Below are positions 34,161 through 44,760 of a stretch of DNA of 64,000 bases, piece after piece (the first letter of the stretch is position 1; each line of letters begins with the position of its first letter). The notes under the pieces were generated by a model. It saw nothing but the letters and a program-made list of their open reading frames with translations. It was not told the origin of the DNA and made no database searches. The stretch lies in NCBI GenBank assembly GCA_011009095.1, contig VTPC01000032.1, positions 205,975 to 269,974 of the forward strand, given 5' to 3'. The position numbers were made by a program, and so were the translations under genes. Source of the stretch: Ignelater luminosus (lineage: Eukaryota; Arthropoda; Insecta; Coleoptera; Elateridae).

Positions 34161-36084
34161 GCTATCTCTTAGAGAAAAATCAAAATTCTAGTTAATAGCT
34201 TTCAGGGTTCATTATAGAGATCCGCAAATAAGTGCTTGCAGTGAAGTGACTGGGACTGTGAGGACTTTTAGTGCTTTGGTGTGGTAACAGATAAATTTCA
34301 TTCATTTATATCGCACGTGCATGAAATTTCCTCAATAGGGTATACCCGCTCCTGGACAAAACATCTACACGGTCTGGAAGTGTGAAGAGAACAAATATGC
34401 ACAGCAGTATTTAGCAACTTATTTGTTTTTTTATGTTATTTTCTGTCACCTTTACGTCAGAAGTTACGGTTTTGTCGCTGTTAATACCGGTGGGGTCCTT
34501 TTTTGATCTGAGCTTGCAAAAGAACAGCTGTGCTCTCTGCACTGATAAGGAGATCCTGCAAGTCGATTTTGATTTCTTGAAACACTTTCAAGAATACCTC
34601 AATTTGAAGACTGCCGATATTTGGCAAAACATACGGGACAATAATGACTTTTTTCCGTCCGCTCCTTTTTAGCAACTTGCACTTGATTCAACTATAGATT
34701 GGATATGCGTCTTTTATGTTTATCATCTGAAAACTGAAACGGATGAAAAAATATATAAATGCCTTTAAATGTTTTTGTCGCAACAAAGTGTCTAGCTTGA
34801 GAGTTTTAAATCATGTTAGAGTAAAAGCTTTACAGTGATATCAATTTCAGTTTGAAGTGTATATATTTGCATATTTATTGCAAGGCCACTTCCGTTTAGC
34901 ATTTTTTTCTATCACTAGTTTAATCTTACCACGCCATATATCTGCAGCTTTGCTGAATATTAATTTTTAACTTGATTTGTCTAAAGAAGGTATGGACAAC
35001 CGGCTACTGCTTGCCTAAACAGTGCCGCCAGCAACTTTGATCCCTGTCGTACATGTTTTTTCATGCAGTCACTTTTTTTGTTATTCCAAGAATGAGCGTA
35101 ATCAGACAAAAAAGGTCAATAAGTACGTGTTGCAGTATAAACTATTTAATTCTGAGATATATAGAGAATTGGAAATTTATGTAGCCAACAGTAATAATCT
35201 TTACAATTTCCATCGCATAGAAATCAACTCTTGCAGTTTTATCTCTAGATGTGTTAATAGTTAATGATGTTCCCTTATTTTGGGAGACTGTTTTACTCGG
35301 TATTTGGCCTTTCAGGCATATGTATTCAGTTGAGTGGCTTGATATTAACATTAGCGACAGCACACCGGGGCAAAATAGTGACCTTGGGATAATCGATGTG
35401 GTTGGAACAGTAGTTGTAGTTGTGTTTACAGTTGTCGGTCTTGTTTGATCATGTAGTGTGAAATTACGAGCGTTTGTAAAGTAAAACTACGTTTGCTGGT
35501 TGATACAGCCAGCTATGTATATGTGGTAGCAACTGGGACGTTGGGCATTTCCTTGTCGCTGGCATTGGAGACAAGCGACAAATGCGAAGACGATAGCTAC
35601 TTGCCTGGTGCCATTATTGAATACAGATGATTCGTCGTAGAGCTCGAAAGTGAATATTAGCATGAGACAGTGAATGTCCTAGAGGTTGAATCCCTGGAAG
35701 ACAGTAGTTGAATCTACAGATGGAGAAGAGGACTAAAACTATGGAAGAAACTCACCTATGTCTACACGCTACTGGATAGAACTGCAAAATTGTTTCCGAG
35801 TAATATTGAATGTACAAAGCTTCTTTTACTTGTCGTTCAGTATTGGAATCATCTGCACCGTACTCAAACATTTTTAAACATTTTTGTTTTGCATTTGAAA
35901 TATGCAATTAGTATTACCCTTACCAGTTTAAAATTCAGTTACAAATTATTTGATATTTAGTTTTGAGAATTAATGAGTTTACTGCACATGCAATAAATTA
36001 AAATGGGATTTTCAGAAATTAAAATCTCACTGAAAATGTATGATGTTTTTTTCTGTGAAAAATGTAGAATCAAAACGGACAAGC
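34161..36084. other. Unassigned stretch
   Basis: Frames at 34,433-34,672 (plus) and 34,481-34,675 (minus) overlap each other and show no known motif. Nothing else is recognisable. Sequence near 35,340-35,700 is somewhat more GC-rich. Confidence 0.4.
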
Positions 36085-36280
36085 TCTTTCAAACGAAGTA
36101 CTCACGTTCAAGAAATCAGAAGATGGACGAAATGGTGGAGATTAAAAGTCAATGAGCATACGCTCTTTGAAAATAGACATCCAAAACAACCCATATCAGT
36201 CCTTCTAAATGATGTTTTGATGCTACGTGAGAACTCAGCTAGGTACCTTGTAATGGATGTTGATGCTTAGATGAAGTAAG
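36085..36280 (+). mobile_element. Jockey RT thumb fragment
   Basis: The frame 36,040-36,270 contains 'EIRRWTKWWRLKVNEHTLFENRH', 'QPISVLLNDVLM' and 'ENSARYLVMDVDA', matching the jockey segment that follows the RT palm ('W..KWRLKVNE.KS', 'YLGMxLDAxLxW'). The canonical Gly of YLGM is Val. It is truncated on both sides and ends at a SINE-like sequence. Confidence 0.75.
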
Positions 36281-36289
36281 TTCCGGCCA

Positions 36290-36460
36290 TTTATATCTGT
36301 CTAAACTTGGATCTGTGTACCCATCGCCTAGTTATTCAAGAATCACAGCGCAAACCGCTGGATTTCGCCAGAATTACAAAAACTTCCGCTGCCTCCAGTC
36401 GAATTCGAACCAAGTCAGTTCACTAAAACTCGATCACCACGACTTTAGGCGTTAAACCGA
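36290..36460 (-). repeat. SINE-like sequence with tRNA-type promoter
   Basis: On the minus strand a B-box-like GGTTCGAATTC (near 36,405-36,415) lies downstream of an A-box-like 'GTCGTGGTGATCGAG' stretch (near 36,445), at tRNA-like spacing. The cloverleaf does not fold well, so a tRNA-derived SINE head is more likely than a tRNA gene. Confidence 0.4.
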
Positions 36461-36489
36461 TGACGTAACTGTTTTAAGACGCACAGACA

Positions 36490-36900
36490 TGGGATAATTA
36501 TATTCGTTTTTTAGTTCTCTCAAGAAAGTTAATGGAAGCCAAAATTCAGGCTTTGGCCACCGCAGGTGGCCTTTTGGAAAACGCACTTTCATATTTATTT
36601 TTCGTAAGAAGGTTAATGGAGAGCGCTAAAGCGCTGCTCTTTTTTAACCATCTTGAAGTAGAAGCGGACGTAGTCGCTTGCGGCAACCAGCGATCGAGAT
36701 CGCTATTGTTTAAAGATTGGGTGAGACTGTGTCCTCTATTAACCATTTTAAGAGAGCTAAATGCAAACACGCATCGGGATGAGCATATCAAGTGGCTCAA
36801 GATCAGTGTTCGCCCTCTCGTAAATCTTCTTAAACGAAATAAATACGCACGCGGGTCTTGCTGCCCCTTTCACGTTCGTGTTATACGGAATGGAAGGACA
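36490..36900. repeat. Hairpin repeat family, inverted head-to-head copy
   Basis: This is the same family as 0.24-4.8 kb. To the left of 36,628 the landmarks run antisense ('AAGAAGGTTAATGGAGAGC'-like); to the right they run sense ('TTTTTTAACCATCTTGAAGTAG', 'CTATTAACCATTTTAAGAG', 'GCTAAATGCAAACACGCATC'). The turning point is AGCGCT-AA-AGCGCT (36,622-36,635). Two further perfect hairpins are GGCCACC-GCA-GGTGGCC (36,555-36,571) and AGCGATC-GA-GATCGCT (36,689-36,704). The 128-residue plus-strand frame across this block is a by-product of the repeat. Confidence 0.78.
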
Positions 36901-37779
36901 CAAAGATCTGAGTATTAAGTTCATAACAAATTGCAAATAATCATGCTTATATGCCAAGCCAACTAAATTGCCATCATCCAAAAATTTCAAAATATAAACG
37001 CATCCTGGTATATTGGATTTACAGTTGTTCTTAGAGATTTTAAGACAGACTGTCAAAGAAGAGATTCAAAGTTAGAAATCATGTAAACATCGAGATGTTC
37101 CAGCAGCTCTATCGTTTTAAAATCGAAGGATAGGTTCATACCTTCGGACCTAGTACAACAGTCATAAGTTGTCAAAGTAAAGCACAGTACAAGATATTAG
37201 TTAACGCAAACCCAAGTAGCAGTTAGGACCTGAAAGACACCAGATTAGGTCATTTTTCAATGAAAACCAATTAAATTTATTGTTACAAATAAAAACTTAT
37301 TATTCATCTAGCTTTCCTGATTTTTACGACATTATTTTGCTCAGTTTCAATTAAAAATTCATCGTGATAGATAAGTTTACAAAATCGATGCCAACAAATT
37401 TTATTCATCTTTCCACCTCGTATAAAGTGAATGCCATGAAATCTGTGACAAATTGTCTTCTTTCGAAATAAGAAAATTCTATCTATTCGTTCGTGCGTAG
37501 ATATTAAATCAGTAATTTTATACATCATCCACATAATACGATATTAATTTTCCAGGCACATAAAAGATAATTGAAACCCGGTCTGACAACGTTAGGTGTC
37601 AGCTACGGTAACTTGAAACTGTTGTCTGCAGCCGCATCGACTATTATCGGATATCTGTCAATATACAAAACATATTTCCCTAATGTAATGTGTGTCAGAA
37701 ACATCAACAACGAGGAAAAAAGAAAGAGAAAAACTACCAGTGCATTGTTCCGCAGTGTAGTATATCAAAGGGTTGCTTG
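36901..37779. other. Unassigned stretch
   Basis: Short frames only, without motifs. Confidence 0.45.
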
Positions 37780-38150
37780 AATATTTAATAAGTCCAATCT
37801 TTGGATATAACGTAAGCATTTGCGAGTTTGGCTTTAGCTTCTATTATACGTGTATGCTTTGTTTTCAAGGGCCCTTGTGCTGCAATTATTGTAAACATTC
37901 TTTTTTTTAAGTTATTTATCATTGAAGTAATTTTATTTATATAATCATACGGATTATGGTAAAATGCCAAGAGAGTCTCCCAATCTTCTGGGTAAATATC
38001 TTTACGTGAACCCATTTTCAGTATTCAGATGAAATGGAAATTGCTTGTCACATTTTGTTTCTGTTTGAACGCGTCTGCTGGAGTTCGAACTCGGTATCTT
38101 TTGGTTTGTAGTTGTTACCTTAAACAACTGAGCTTATTATTATTATTATT
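37780..38150 (-). repeat. Probable tRNA-derived SINE
   Basis: The minus strand from about 38,140 reads 'AAGCTCAGTTGTTTAAGGT' (A-box region), 'CAACTACAAACCAAAAGATA' (anticodon-arm position) and 'CCGAGTTCGAACTCC' (a B box with a T-stem), in the order and spacing of a tRNA. The acceptor stem is not formed. A roughly 300-bp body follows, with an open frame (38,015-37,785) that I do not recognise. A SINE is more likely than a gene. Confidence 0.5.
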
Positions 38151-40779
38151 TGAAACAGTTTTTAATTGCTACACTAGAATTCAGAAATGTTAAGAAAAAT
38201 CATAATATACATAACATTTAAGAAACTATAAATTAAGACAAATAAATAATAATACACAAAATGAATCTCAAGAATGGGACTTCGAGGAATCTATATTTTT
38301 AGAAACCTTTTTGCCGTAGAGTGTAGAGATATCGTGACGAACATCCTGTATAATACCAGCTGTCTCGAAACAAATTAAAAATTGAAGTTTGTAATTCTTC
38401 AGACTTTAATTCTAGCAATATTTACGCTTCGATTTAAAATAGATCTGTCTAGAGAAATATGAAACGGAAGTGGTTTAGCAAGAATTTCCTTGTTTACATT
38501 TTATATTTTCTAATTTAATAGAGTGATACGAGAATCGAAAACACGCCACTATATATACCTCTCAGCATTTTTGTATCCTATAACTTAGAAGCATTCCTGG
38601 GTGTGCGGAAGTGTTATTCTATAATGAAAAACCAGATAGCACTAACACTAGGCATAAATTAGCAAGACGAGTCCTTCCGAGGGTATTAGGTGACACCCCG
38701 TGAGTTGGTGTCTTGTAAACATCTTGTCTTGGATCTAAGGGGAGCGGAATGAAACGATGACATTCTTCTAAATGACTACACGAGAATATAGCGATATTTT
38801 ATACAGGCACAACGCGAACCGATGCGGTTGGGCATCAGCAATCCCAGAGCATACGACACGCTTTATTTATTTCATGATTTGCCTCTAAATATTTATAACA
38901 TTTCTATCCCCGGATATGTCCATTGTGTTGGAAGTATGATAAATGATGACAATATCTAGCAGAATGCGAAGAACGCTACACCACTCCGAGCGGACATCCA
39001 TTGCATTTTTAATACCGAAGAAAATAGAAGCCGGACTTCTTTTTGTACCACGAATCTACGTACACTTTTTAGCTTTCTTGTTTTACTTTTCAAGATTTTT
39101 ATCAAACTAGCTCTATTGAAAAGCTTCCACTGGAAGTCAATTCAATTACTCGTCGATTCAATCAGCAATTAAATTTTAATTTTAAATTGAAAATATTTAT
39201 AATCCCTGTAAAGACACAAATCAATCCAATCGACATTTCTCTCTATTAATCCATTAATATATCTATATAGAAAACCGCCGCATGTCAAAAACCGCAAATT
39301 CTGTTATTTTCCACAGAAAGCTCACCAATGATGCCAACTATAAAACTATGCGCGTTTGTATGCCAAATTCCACAGCTTTACAGTTTCACAAAATAATATA
39401 ATCCCTCTCTCTATAGTCCATGGGATGTAATGAGCGCGGCAACCAAGTTATTTTGGCTGCTTTTCCAGCGCATTTGATACCACCTAAATTGTGGTTACTA
39501 TTTTACTTTATCCCCTTGTCCAGACTTCAGACTGTGGCTTTGTTTGTTCGTTGTTTTGATATCCCCCCTCGTTTCGTTTTTCTATTTTAATTCTTTGAAG
39601 AAACTTTCTAACTTTTCAAACTTAATTAGTAGTTAGTTTGGAAAATCAAAGTACCTATCGAAGTTTTAAAGTTGTGTTTCTTAAGAAGAAAACTTTATAT
39701 TAAGAAGCTTAGTTTGGAATTATTTTAATATTTTCTGAAATTCAACTTAATCGTCTAAATGTTTATTTTGTATATCTTATGTTTTGAGGGGATTATTTAG
39801 GTAATTTATTTACTTGGAATTTCTGTTTTATCTCTTTTTGTTTCTTGTAGAGATTTAGTATTGTTGGCAGAAGTTTGCGGTGCTTTCAATATATTTCAGT
39901 TGAATTATGAAACTTATGGAAATTTAATTGTATTTAACATGCAAAGTTAATAATCTGAACTTAACCTTGATCATTATACTAGAAACATGTGCTGTGTCAG
40001 TTTTAAAGATGCAATGATCTCTTCTAATTAAATGTAATAACACAAACAGATTTTTTCAGCTAAAATGCACACAAGTGCTTGCGATAGTTGGCTATACCTG
40101 AATTGTTCCGGCTACCAAACAAACTCATATCCTCAGATATAAAATTTACAAAAACGTGATTGTTTCATGAATCGAATAAATTCTAGTTTTTTTTATTTCA
40201 CAATGGAAAACTACTGACGCGTTTCCTAAGGTTTCTCAATTCCATACAGATTGTCCCTGTTGAACTTCAATTCAGTTATTATTTTCTTTAAGAGGGTCTT
40301 TCTATCTATTTTTTGATATGACTTCACCATTTCGAACCATTACCTTTATTAAACCCCATATGCATCTCATTATCTTCCACTCCAATATTCGTAGCTGTTT
40401 TTCTTCTTTAGCATCCATGTTGAAAGGCTTTAGACACATACGTGTCTTTATTACCTAATCGGTCTCGTCTACGGGTACTTCTATTATTTTGTCCTTTGAA
40501 GCCACTCAAATTCCTTTTTTAGGAATGGATTGTGCATATCACCATCCCTATCGTGCTATGGTTACTCCTGAAGTCGTTCTGGTAATCTCAAATTTTATTC
40601 TCTACATAGATCTTTGATGCCATTATACAGGAATATTGTGAATAGGCCGCATTTAGCAAGGATATAAGCCTTATAGTTTGAACTTTCATTTTTATGTCCA
40701 CTTTTGTAAGTCCAAGTTGCCTTTCTTCATCTCCTCTTTTCATTGATTATTGATGTCCTTGATCTCAACATATTTAGGT
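38151..40779. other. Noncoding stretch with a GC-richer island
   Basis: An ATT-type microsatellite touches 38,128-38,146. The part from about 38,600 to 39,060 is non-repetitive, less AT-rich than its flanks and could be conserved noncoding DNA. The remainder is AT-rich with no coding signal. Confidence 0.45.
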
Positions 40780-41640
40780 TCCTCTTCTTTGTCTTCCCTT
40801 ACATTTAGCTTGTATATTTTGTTCCCTCTCTCTGCGTCTCATTGTGAACTCTCCAGTTTTTCTTGATTTCAAACTTTTTCATTATTCTAATACTTGTGGT
40901 GTCTTTATATAACTTCGTATTTATTTCTCTCAACCGGTTTCTCCATGCTTTGTTATTCCAGCTTCCTTCTTTAAGATTCCTTCTCTCCATTACTTGATCC
41001 ACCTCGTCTCTGAATAATCTTCTTGGTCTCCCTCGTTTTCGTCGAATATCTTCTTCCACTGATATCTCTTTGTTTGGAATTCTTTCTCTTCTGGTAACCC
41101 TACTAAATCTTTTCCACTACTCCATTGTTGTGGCCGTTATTTTACTTTGATTTTCTTTCTTGATTATCCAATTCTCAGCTCCATAGGTCATAATGCTCTT
41201 GACGATGATGTAAAAGATTCCTTTTTTTGTATCTTCTTTCTAATGTGTATGTCCCATAGTACCATACTAAGTTATCTAATGCATGCTCTAGTTTGACCTA
41301 ATCTGTTTTACATAATCTTCTGCAGTTATTCTTTCTTTGGAAATGATGCAGTCTGGGTATTTAAAAGTTTTAGTTGCCTTTCTGTTACTTCCAGATCTAA
41401 TATTCCTTTTATGTAGTCCTCTTGCTAGATATTCTGTCTTCTTAAAGTTGATCTCTGGCCATTCTTTACGTATTCATCGGTAAGTTTTCACATAATGTAA
41501 CTGAGGTCTTCGTCGTCTTGGGCCAATACCAATTTATCGTCTGCAAGACTTAAGGTGTAGAGATGGTCATTTCGGATTGGTATTCCCATGCTTCTTCACA
41601 TTTCTGTCTCCATGGTGTAAGTGTTGCTTTTCTGAAATTC
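40780..41640 (-). mobile_element. LINE RT palm-to-C-terminus fragment
   Basis: The minus strand reads 'LADDKLVLAQDDEDLSYIM' near 41,550-41,490 (RT motif C with ADD present), 'TDEYVKNGQRSTLRRQN', then a 'KSIMTYGAE'-like part near 41,190 and finally the open frame 41,059-40,805 with 'RRKRGRPRRLFRDEVDQVMERR'. These are conserved LINE C-terminal strings. Frameshifts separate them. The RT fingers are not seen upstream. Confidence 0.82.
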
Positions 41641-42560
41641 TTGAATAACTTCTGCGGCTTTTGTTCACCATCCTTGTATGTTCCAAGTTCCTTAAATTAT
41701 CTCTCTGGTGTTTTTCTTTTCCATTTTGTCCTGGTTGAGACATAAGTTCGGGATTTGGGTTTGCTTTGCAGAATTGGCCTCTTTTCCGTATCCTATGGAG
41801 CTCCCTTCCAAGAAGATGTGGGTTACCACCCGGGGATGTTTCCTGTATTTTTCATTCAGAATCAAGTTTTCAGGTTTGCCCTTATTGTTTTTACATGTAT
41901 CAGGATTCTAAGGCCTTTCTTCCAGGAAGACCCATCACCTGCTCACTCTGAGTACAGACGCTGTTTACTACAGCCTGCTCTGAGTCAGACGTTGCTATTT
42001 GCTAGTTTTGGTACCATCCATATCTGGGAGAAATTCTCTGATCCGCTATCTGAGGAGGCGCCCGATGGGAGACTAGCAACCTCACATGGGTTTTCCTTCT
42101 TTATCTCTCTTAATACTTTTTATTGTAATTTGCTCTCTCTTTATTTTAATTTTCTATTTGATTTTATTTATTTTGTTTTCTTGTTTTTTTCTGTTGCTAG
42201 CTATTTGTTCCAAACTTCCCTTTTGCTTTCTACTGATCCTTTGCAATGTCCGTCAAGCCATACCATAGCTTTGATTGTTTATTTGGGGCAAATTAGGTAT
42301 TAGTTTTGCATTTTCCTAAATTTCTTCTATTGTTCTTTCATCTTTTCTAATCTTCTCTGCCTTTTCTTTTTTTATGCCTTCTGTATTTCCTTTCCTTTTG
42401 GTATCCGTTTTTCTCACAATTTTTAGTCTTTTTTTTAATTCTGTGCCCATTTAGAAATAATCACAATCGCAGGGGGGGCTCTTTGAACCTTCTGACTCTC
42501 CTATTTGCCTCTTGTCCTTTATTTTGTGTATTAGTGACCTACGACCTATCTGAGGACTAA
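41641..42560. other. Unassigned, moderately GC-rich sequence beside the LINE
   Basis: A 182-residue plus-strand frame (41,755-42,303) occurs, but it is rich in Phe and Leu and lies antisense to the LINE direction, so I treat it as spurious. On the minus strand the block reads as broken, noncoding sequence. It could be the 5' region of a LINE, or a second element. Confidence 0.35.
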
Positions 42561-44169
42561 GGAGCGGCTCTTAAGTTATTTCAACTAACAAATTTCTAGG
42601 AGTCATAAACCTCCCCTCCCGTTTTGAGTTCATTCGATACAGCTTCGAAAGCTCTATCTACTGGGCAGGTATCATTATTTTGTGTTTACCCGTTTTGGAA
42701 TGGTGAGGATTGAAACTTTTGACATCCAAATCAGGCTTTCAGGCTTTTGGTGCTGTTCATGGGATATGCCTTTGTCTTTGTGTGAGGAGTTCTAAATTGA
42801 TTACATCAATGTTGCGGTTATGGGTGGAATGCTCATCTAGAATTAACGAAATAGGTAAATGTGCTGTGAATTCTGAGCGAGCAATAAAATGCTCTATTTG
42901 TTGTTTGCTCCCAACCAGATGGACCCTGGTGGATTACCTTTGATGAGCTGTTCATTCGTGTTTTTGCACTGGAAAATAACAGGAAGGGGCACAAAACGGA
43001 CTCCAAATGTCGAAGATCCTATTTAATTTTTTCCTCTTAAGCTAGTTACGCGTGAAATTTTTCTTTGAACAACTGATATTTGTGGTTTTTCAAAAATGTT
43101 TTCCAAGAGGTCGAAAAACTTATTCACCTTTCTCTTCGTTAAAACTTCTAGCTACTAAGTAAGACGTTTCAGTAAGCTTACGGATAGATTGCTTGTTCTT
43201 CTGTCTCTCTTCATAAAGGCGTAATTTTTGACCAAGGTCCTGAGATTTTCCATGCGGAAAAAGTCTGAAAAAAATGCCATCCTCTGGGAGAGATGTAAAG
43301 CAGTAGATACCGTGTGACTACAATGAGTTGCACGTTAAGAATACCTACCGGGGTTGAAAAACCTCGGAGTCGGCTAAATTCTAGTTGGCGGCAAAATGAC
43401 CATAGTAGTTGAATCCACTAGGTCCAAGGGAACCGCGACCTGAAGCCTCAGCCACAAAACAACAACATAAATGCATAAAATCAGTCCTTTCTCGCCTTAC
43501 TATCTTTCCCAAAAGGAAGAGTTGTATTACTACAAACTGCAAGTTGGAACGCTGTTGTACAAATATTCTCTCTAGTAAGCTCCAAAAAAGGCCTCCATTT
43601 CAGTTAAGTATTTAACTAACCAAAAGTCCCGTTTTGGTTCTTTAGGAAAAACTGATTTACGTCCTAAGCTTGTTGATTACTCATCTGTGACTTTCATGAT
43701 ACTCCAAACTCTTTAGATGCCTTCAAGAAGCTCATTTTCTTCTCACGAACCACTGATATGACTTGTGCCATTCGTGAAGGGTTCCACGACTTTCTTTTCC
43801 ATTCTTTTTTTTTCTTTGTCATGTAGAAGTATTTATGTGCCAATACTACACTTTTGCATGACGTAATTTAAAGATTAAATTAGGATAGTTGTTAAATGTA
43901 ATCCAGAGTCTATTTTGTAAAGAATGGGGGAAATTAAGGATCTCTAACAAAAGATTTTTGGAAATTTGTTTGTGAAAATTTAGAAAAGTCGAAAAAAGAG
44001 TTTTCTTCTGAGACGAAAAGACGTAAAAGAGTAGTTTAACTGCTTTCTGTCAGGTTGCACACCTTATCGGTCAAATATCCTGGTATTTCATATTACCTGA
44101 CTTTTTCATAATACCTCAAGTTTCTTATTTGCTTGGCGAAGATCTGATTTTCTTGGTCTTCGCTTCTCT
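42561..44169. other. Unassigned stretch with one hairpin
   Basis: No coding motif is seen. A hairpin with an 8-bp stem (one G-T pair), CCGGGGTT-GAAA-AACCTCGG, lies at 43,350-43,369 in a GC-richer patch (about 43,260-43,460) that looks like the untranslated end of a retroelement, but I cannot name it. Confidence 0.4.
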
Positions 44170-44760
44170 CATACCTTATTGGTGCTAACAAGGTTTAAAC
44201 CATGTGATCACTGTATTCGTTCTTGGTGTAGAGCCTTTAAATATTTTTGTAGATTGTATCTTCTCTCTCTTCTCTCTGTTTGAGTTTCTCGATACTCTTC
44301 GACTTTAGTCAACTTTTTGCTCGTTTTGTTATAGCAGTTGTGTTCCAACTCTTTTTTACTGTCCTTAATTATTAATTCATCATGCTTGAAAATGGCATAT
44401 TTCTTTTTGTCTCTAGCTTTTTTTAACTTAGACATCAATATTTTGTTCTGTTTTATTACTTCTTTCGGGACAGCTTCATCAATTGAAATCGCATTGCCTT
44501 TTAGTTTCATTCTATTAGACTTTATATCGGTCTTGTTGCTAGCGCTTTTTTATCTTCAATATCTCGATTAATTTTTTTTAAGTCTTTTCCATCAATTTTT
44601 GAATTCATTCCATTAAATATCTTGTTAATTTAAGTATGGTTATATCAGTTTTGCTCAATTTTGTCGAATATTAAATGTATTTTGTCTTTTTCGTTTTCTA
44701 AGTTATAGCTTATGCCAAATTTGGCTTTGCAAACACGTCTGGGCTTTCTTTTCCTTGATA
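44170..44760 (-). pseudogene. LINE ORF1-like coiled-coil/RNA-binding fragment
   Basis: The minus strand includes 'DGKDLKKINRDIEDKK' and, in frame 44,510-44,208, 'PKEVIKQNKILMSKLKKARDKKKYAIFKHDELIIKD'. That string resembles the C-terminal part of ORF1 proteins of insect LINEs (pattern 'P..LI..RK.LM..LK.AK..GKYA.L..D.LI'). The Lys/Glu-rich text upstream fits a coiled coil. Stops interrupt it. The ORF2 that should follow is not recognisable. Confidence 0.5.

Noticed and set aside
34433-34675. Possible host exon of about 80 codons
   Set aside because: There are open frames on both strands, no motif and no convincing splice sites at the edges.
36532-36918. 128-codon plus-strand frame
   Set aside because: It runs across the inverted hairpin repeats, so the frame follows from repeat structure.
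38081-38148. Minus-strand tRNA gene
   Set aside because: A- and B-box-like motifs are present but the acceptor stem does not pair. A SINE head is more likely.
41755-42303. 182-codon plus-strand frame, hydrophobic, membrane-protein-like
   Set aside because: It is antisense to the neighbouring LINE direction and rich in Phe/Leu from T-rich DNA. It has no family resemblance.
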